A stretch of DNA of 64,000 bases from Curtobacterium flaccumfaciens (GTDB lineage: Bacteria > Actinomycetota > Actinomycetes > Actinomycetales > Microbacteriaceae): assembly GCF_013359815.1 (NCBI RefSeq), contig NZ_JABMCF010000039.1:186001-250000 (forward strand), given 5' to 3'. Positions 61,069 through 64,000 of this stretch are shown here, piece by piece. The first letter of the stretch is position 1, and each line of letters starts with the position of its first letter. The position numbers and the translations under genes were made by a program. Under the pieces are notes generated by a model. It worked only from the letters and a program-made list of their open reading frames with translations. It ran no database searches and was not told where the DNA came from.

Positions 61069-62592
61069 TCAGCCGCCGTCCCCCGCCCGCGCCCGCGTCG
61101 CCAGGTGCAGGGCAAGGCGGGTCTCCGGGTCGGACAGGTCGACCCCGAGCAACCGCTCCACCCGCGCGATGCGGTCGGACACGGTGTTCCGGTGCACCCC
61201 GAGCACCGCGGCGGTCTCGGCGATCGACGACTCCGCGTCCAGGTAGGCGGCGAGCGTCGTCAGGAGCGCCCCGCCACCGCGTTCGAGCGGTGCGAGCAAC
61301 TGCCGTGAGGCCGGCAGGAACGTGTCCGTCTGCGTCCACGCGAGCAGCAGCTGCGCGAGCCCGAGCCGGTCGACGTGCACGAAGTGCCCGGACTCCGGAC
61401 GGCTGGCGGCCAGGCGGGCGGCGTCGCCGGCCTCGCCGAGCGTCCGGACCAGCCCGGCAGGGCCCGCCTGCAGACTGCCGACGCCCACGTTGGTCTCCAC
61501 GGTGGTGCGGAGCGTGTTCTGCGCGCGCCGCAGCCGACCTGCGATGTCGGCCACTGCCTCCCGTCCGGGTTCGTCGGGTTCCGACAGCCACAGCACCCAG
61601 CCGTCCGCCTGTTCGACGACGACCGCGTCGAGTCCCTCGGCGCGCACCGCGGCGTCGACCTGCTGGCGGAGCGCGACCAGGTCGACGCCCTGCCGCGCGA
61701 CCACGCGCGCTCCGACGTGCCAGGCGTCCAGCCGCCACCCGGCGGCGATGGTCCGCTGCACGAGCTGCGGGGCCGGTGCCCCGTCGGCCGCGCGGAGTTC
61801 GTCGAGCATCGCCATCCGGTAGCGGGCGTCGCGCTCGTCGTCGAGCCGGGTGAGCAGCAGCCGGTGCCCGACGGCGACGGCTGCCACCTGCAGCGCACTC
61901 GCGACCACCTGCTGTTCGGCGGCGATCGGGACGGGCAGGCCGACGGCCAGCCAGGCGCGCGGTCCGATGCCGGTGCCGACCGGGATCGCCACGAGCGTCT
62001 CGTCGACGCCCTCGGCGGTCAGCACGTCGCTCGTGCCGGCGCGGCGGACGAGGACGGCGCGGGCCGCGTCGTCGACGGCGGCTCCGCGGAGTGCCAGGCC
62101 CGAGGCGTCGAGGAACCGCACCGGGTGGCCGAGCGACCGGTCGAGCCGGGCGAACAGGTCGTCGAGTTCGGGGCCGGCGTCGAGCGCGACGCGGGAGGCG
62201 TCGAGGGCTGCCCGGGCCGCCGGGCCCATCCCGGTGCCGATGAGTTCGTGCAGGCGGACCGAGGTCGCCCACGGGTCCGGGGTGGCGAGCACGGCGACGC
62301 CGAGCCGGTCGGCGAGCGTCGTGGTGCCGGGGCCGAGTTCCAGTGCCCCGTCGACGACGAGCAGGGTGGTGCCGGCCGCGGACGCCCGGCGCAGCAGCAC
62401 GTCGAAGCGTGCATCCGCGCGGTCGACGGGGGTGAGCAGCACGACGACGTCGTCGCCCTGTGACAGGGACCGGCCGACCTGGTCGGGGGCCCCCACGACC
62501 CCGCGGACGCTCCGGACCGCGGTGCTGCCGGGGCCGACGAGCAGGCGGGTGCCGGGCGGCAGGAGCGGGAGCAGGTCGCCGACGGCGTTCAC
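61069..62592 (-). CDS. PucR family transcriptional regulator
   Basis: 507 residues from GTG 62592. A PucR-like N-terminal sensing region is about 1-170, a GGDEF-like/CdaR linker lies in the middle (PQLVQRTIAAGWRLDAWHVG, QNTLRTTVETNVGVGSLQAG), and the C-terminal HTH_30 is AETAAVLGVHRNTVSDRIAR at about 460-480. The GTG overlaps the DUF917 stop (GTGA), so it is cotranscribed with DUF917 genes, probably as their controller. PucR proteins often respond to purine or hydantoin-like catabolites. Confidence 0.9.
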   Translation of the reverse strand: MNAVGDLLPLLPPGTRLLVGPGSTAVRSVRGVVGAPDQVGRSLSQGDDVVVLLTPVDRADARFDVLLRRASAAGTTLLVVDGALELGPGTTTLADRLGVAVLATPDPWATSVRLHELIGTGMGPAARAALDASRVALDAGPELDDLFARLDRSLGHPVRFLDASGLALRGAAVDDAARAVLVRRAGTSDVLTAEGVDETLVAIPVGTGIGPRAWLAVGLPVPIAAEQQVVASALQVAAVAVGHRLLLTRLDDERDARYRMAMLDELRAADGAPAPQLVQRTIAAGWRLDAWHVGARVVARQGVDLVALRQQVDAAVRAEGLDAVVVEQADGWVLWLSEPDEPGREAVADIAGRLRRAQNTLRTTVETNVGVGSLQAGPAGLVRTLGEAGDAARLAASRPESGHFVHVDRLGLAQLLLAWTQTDTFLPASRQLLAPLERGGGALLTTLAAYLDAESSIAETAAVLGVHRNTVSDRIARVERLLGVDLSDPETRLALHLATRARAGDGG

Positions 62593-63683
62593 GCGAGCAC
62601 CTGGCCCACGGCCTCGGGGACGACGTCCGCGTCGATGCCGAACGCCCGCGGCCCCATGCGCGCGGTGCGGTCGGGGTCCGCCCACCACCACGGCGCCGAC
62701 GGCAGCACGAGCACCGCGAGCTCGTTGCCGACCCGCGTGCGGTCGGTCGCCACCGGCGCGAGCGAGCGCGCGTCGACGACGGTGATGACGCTCGGGGTGC
62801 TGGCGACCGGCAGGCCGTCGACCAGGCAGTGCACGTACTCGCTGCCCGCCTCGACCCGGGCGACCGCGCCGGTGCCGGCGTCGCGGATGGCCAGGCTGCT
62901 GCGGACGAACGCGAGCGCGTCCCCCTCGCGTTGGACGTCGATGACCCGGCCCTGCGCGACGACCCGGCCGCCGATGAGCGCGGCGAGTTCCGCCGCGTCG
63001 CGTGCGCCGCCGGCGGCACGTCCGATCCGGAGGGCACGCTGCACGCTGCCGACGACGGCCCGCTCGCGCAGCAGCGCGACCGGGACCGGGCCGATCGCGA
63101 AGGCCGCCCACCCGCCGCTGTGCGAGACGGCCTCGCGCCACACCGTCTCGACGTCGTGGGGGTGCCGGGCGTCGACCACGATCCGCAGGCCGCTCGTGGT
63201 CGCAGCCGCTGCCGTGACCGTCGTGGTCGGGCCGACGAAGACCGACAGCTGGTCGATGCGCGGGACCGCGCGGCCGACCAGGTCCGCGTCGACGAGCGGC
63301 AGTCCGGCGGCGTGTGCGGTGAGGGCTGCGGCCGGTCCGGTCACGCCGCCGATCTGCGCGGCGACGACGGCGTCGGCACGGGTGCCCGTCCAGCGTTCGA
63401 CCGCCGCGAGCGCGGCCGGCAGCTCCTCGCCGCTCGGCATCTTCTCCTCGAGCACGGTGGTCGACCCGATCAGACCGACGGCCACCACCGAGCCGAGCGC
63501 GGGGTCGTCGAGGTCGACGACCGGCACGCTGCGGTCGCCGAGCGCGAAGCGGAGCGCGCTGACCATGTGGTCGACGCGGCCGCCACCGCCGCAGCCGAGC
63601 AGGGCGGTGCCGCGTCCGAAGACGGTCGCGTCGTCGGCCTGGAGGCCCGCCACACCGCCGCCCCGCCGCTCACCCTGGTCCAT
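62589..63683 (-). CDS. DUF917 (S-methyl-thiohydantoin desulfurase-like) protein
   Basis: 364 residues. FGRGTALLGCGGGGRVDHMV is the conserved N-terminal glycine loop, followed by VGLIGSTTVLEEKMPSGEEL, LPLVDADLVGRAVPRIDQLS and a C-terminal VASTPSVITVVDARSLAPVA. The family is often near hydantoinase genes and cytosine/hydantoin permeases. CAGAAT ends 6 nt before ATG 63683, so it has its own promoter downstream of a paralogue. Confidence 0.88.
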   Translation of the reverse strand: MDQGERRGGGVAGLQADDATVFGRGTALLGCGGGGRVDHMVSALRFALGDRSVPVVDLDDPALGSVVAVGLIGSTTVLEEKMPSGEELPAALAAVERWTGTRADAVVAAQIGGVTGPAAALTAHAAGLPLVDADLVGRAVPRIDQLSVFVGPTTTVTAAAATTSGLRIVVDARHPHDVETVWREAVSHSGGWAAFAIGPVPVALLRERAVVGSVQRALRIGRAAGGARDAAELAALIGGRVVAQGRVIDVQREGDALAFVRSSLAIRDAGTGAVARVEAGSEYVHCLVDGLPVASTPSVITVVDARSLAPVATDRTRVGNELAVLVLPSAPWWWADPDRTARMGPRAFGIDADVVPEAVGQVLA

Positions 63684-63703
63684 GGGTCCATTCTGCTGCC
63701 GTG

Positions 63704-63786
63704 GTCGCGTCCCGGGGCCGGAGCCCGGGGCCGGGCCCGGGGTCGGGTGCCTGGGCCGGGCGCCGGGGTCGGCGCCCGGCCGTTCG
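63704..63786. other. GC-only intergenic repeats with hairpin
   Basis: The spacer between the two DUF917 genes is made of imperfect CCGGGGCCGG units. GCCGGGCGCC/GGCGCCCGGC (63755-63780) can form a 10-bp stem with a 6-nt loop just past the upstream gene's stop, possibly a terminator without a U tract. Confidence 0.4.
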
Positions 63787-64000
63787 TCAGCCGACCGCCG
63801 GGGCGGCCGGGCGGACGTGCTCGTGCAGCTCCTCGACCGGGACGAACGGCTCGTCGAGCCCGAAGCACGACGGCCCGAACACGGCGAGCGCCTCCGGGGT
63901 CCGCATCAGGTCGGGGGTCGAGATGCCGATCACCCGGACGCGCTGCCCGAACCGCAGGCGCTCGGTGGTGATCGGTTCGGCGGTCTCGGCGTCGAGGACG
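63787..64000 (-). CDS. DUF917 family protein, C-terminal end (partial)
   Basis: The last 70 codons are in the window. VLDAETAEPITTERLRFGQR, VRVIGISTPDLMRTPEALAV and FGPSCFGLDEPFVPVEELHE match the C-terminal domain of DUF917 proteins, and the region parallels the C-terminus of the next gene. It is therefore a tandem paralogue and the first gene of this leftward set visible here. Confidence 0.85.
   Translation of the reverse strand, partial: VLDAETAEPITTERLRFGQRVRVIGISTPDLMRTPEALAVFGPSCFGLDEPFVPVEELHEHVRPAAPAVG

Overview
The window is high-GC actinobacterial chromosome, with long G/C-ending codon runs, many GTG starts and long chains of ATGA/GTGA/TGATG gene overlaps. The gene set fits Microbacteriaceae, probably Curtobacterium or a close relative: a coproporphyrin-dependent heme cluster, group III PFK, MMPL exporter with a NarL-type two-component system, DUF3618/holin-X/YtxH genes and DUF2071. 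Genus assignment is inference. No prophage, insertion sequence, CRISPR array or defence island is visible. The accessory signal lies in regulatory and repeat DNA.

Layout. 1-1.5 kb: start of a secreted coiled-coil wall protein (leftward), then tRNA-Glu, tRNA-Asp, tRNA-Phe and a terminator. 1.5-11.8 kb: oxidoreductases, an arginine-type hydrolase coupled to rocD with a divergent AsnC regulator, and small conserved genes. 11.8-22.2 kb: putA with a divergent MarR gene, a YceI/ECF-sigma/anti-sigma operon, terC, a HAD phosphatase, a TmrB-like kinase, and a secreted propeller-like protein behind a Zur-like box. 22.2-30.3 kb: epimerase, AlkA-type glycosylase, pfkA, a 135-bp-period repeat array, an MDR reductase, a GntR regulator followed by a double-unit relative, an orphan ABC ATPase and a proline/glutamine-rich membrane protein.

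30.3-41.6 kb: nearly complete heme pathway. Leftward order is hemE-cgoX-(ytxH-like, holin-X, DUF3618)-chdC-cpfC-hemC-hemD-hemB-hemL, with hemA divergent from hemE over 38 bp. Together these carry glutamyl-tRNA to heme through coproporphyrin III (GltX is not in the window). hemD has no ordinary start codon for its first 83 residues.

41.6-53.6 kb: Nudix, a class II Fic protein behind a perfect 18-bp inverted repeat, a PGE-repeat small protein, a DUF4232 lipoprotein, an MMPL exporter and a LuxR/histidine kinase pair that share a palindrome, two tiny genes divergent from the kinase, a beta-lactamase-like protein coupled to an M13 peptidase, and a uracil/xanthine permease. 53.7-64 kb: a second ECF sigma with a membrane partner, two flippase-type transporters, a lipoprotein, a LacI/MFS pair around a 16-bp palindrome, a PucR regulator and two adjacent DUF917 genes, the last cut by the window edge.

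Three families of intergenic hairpin (51, 70 and 62 bp, two copies each) mostly separate convergent genes. Many genes have a -10-like hexamer 6-8 nt before the start codon, suggesting widespread leaderless transcription.
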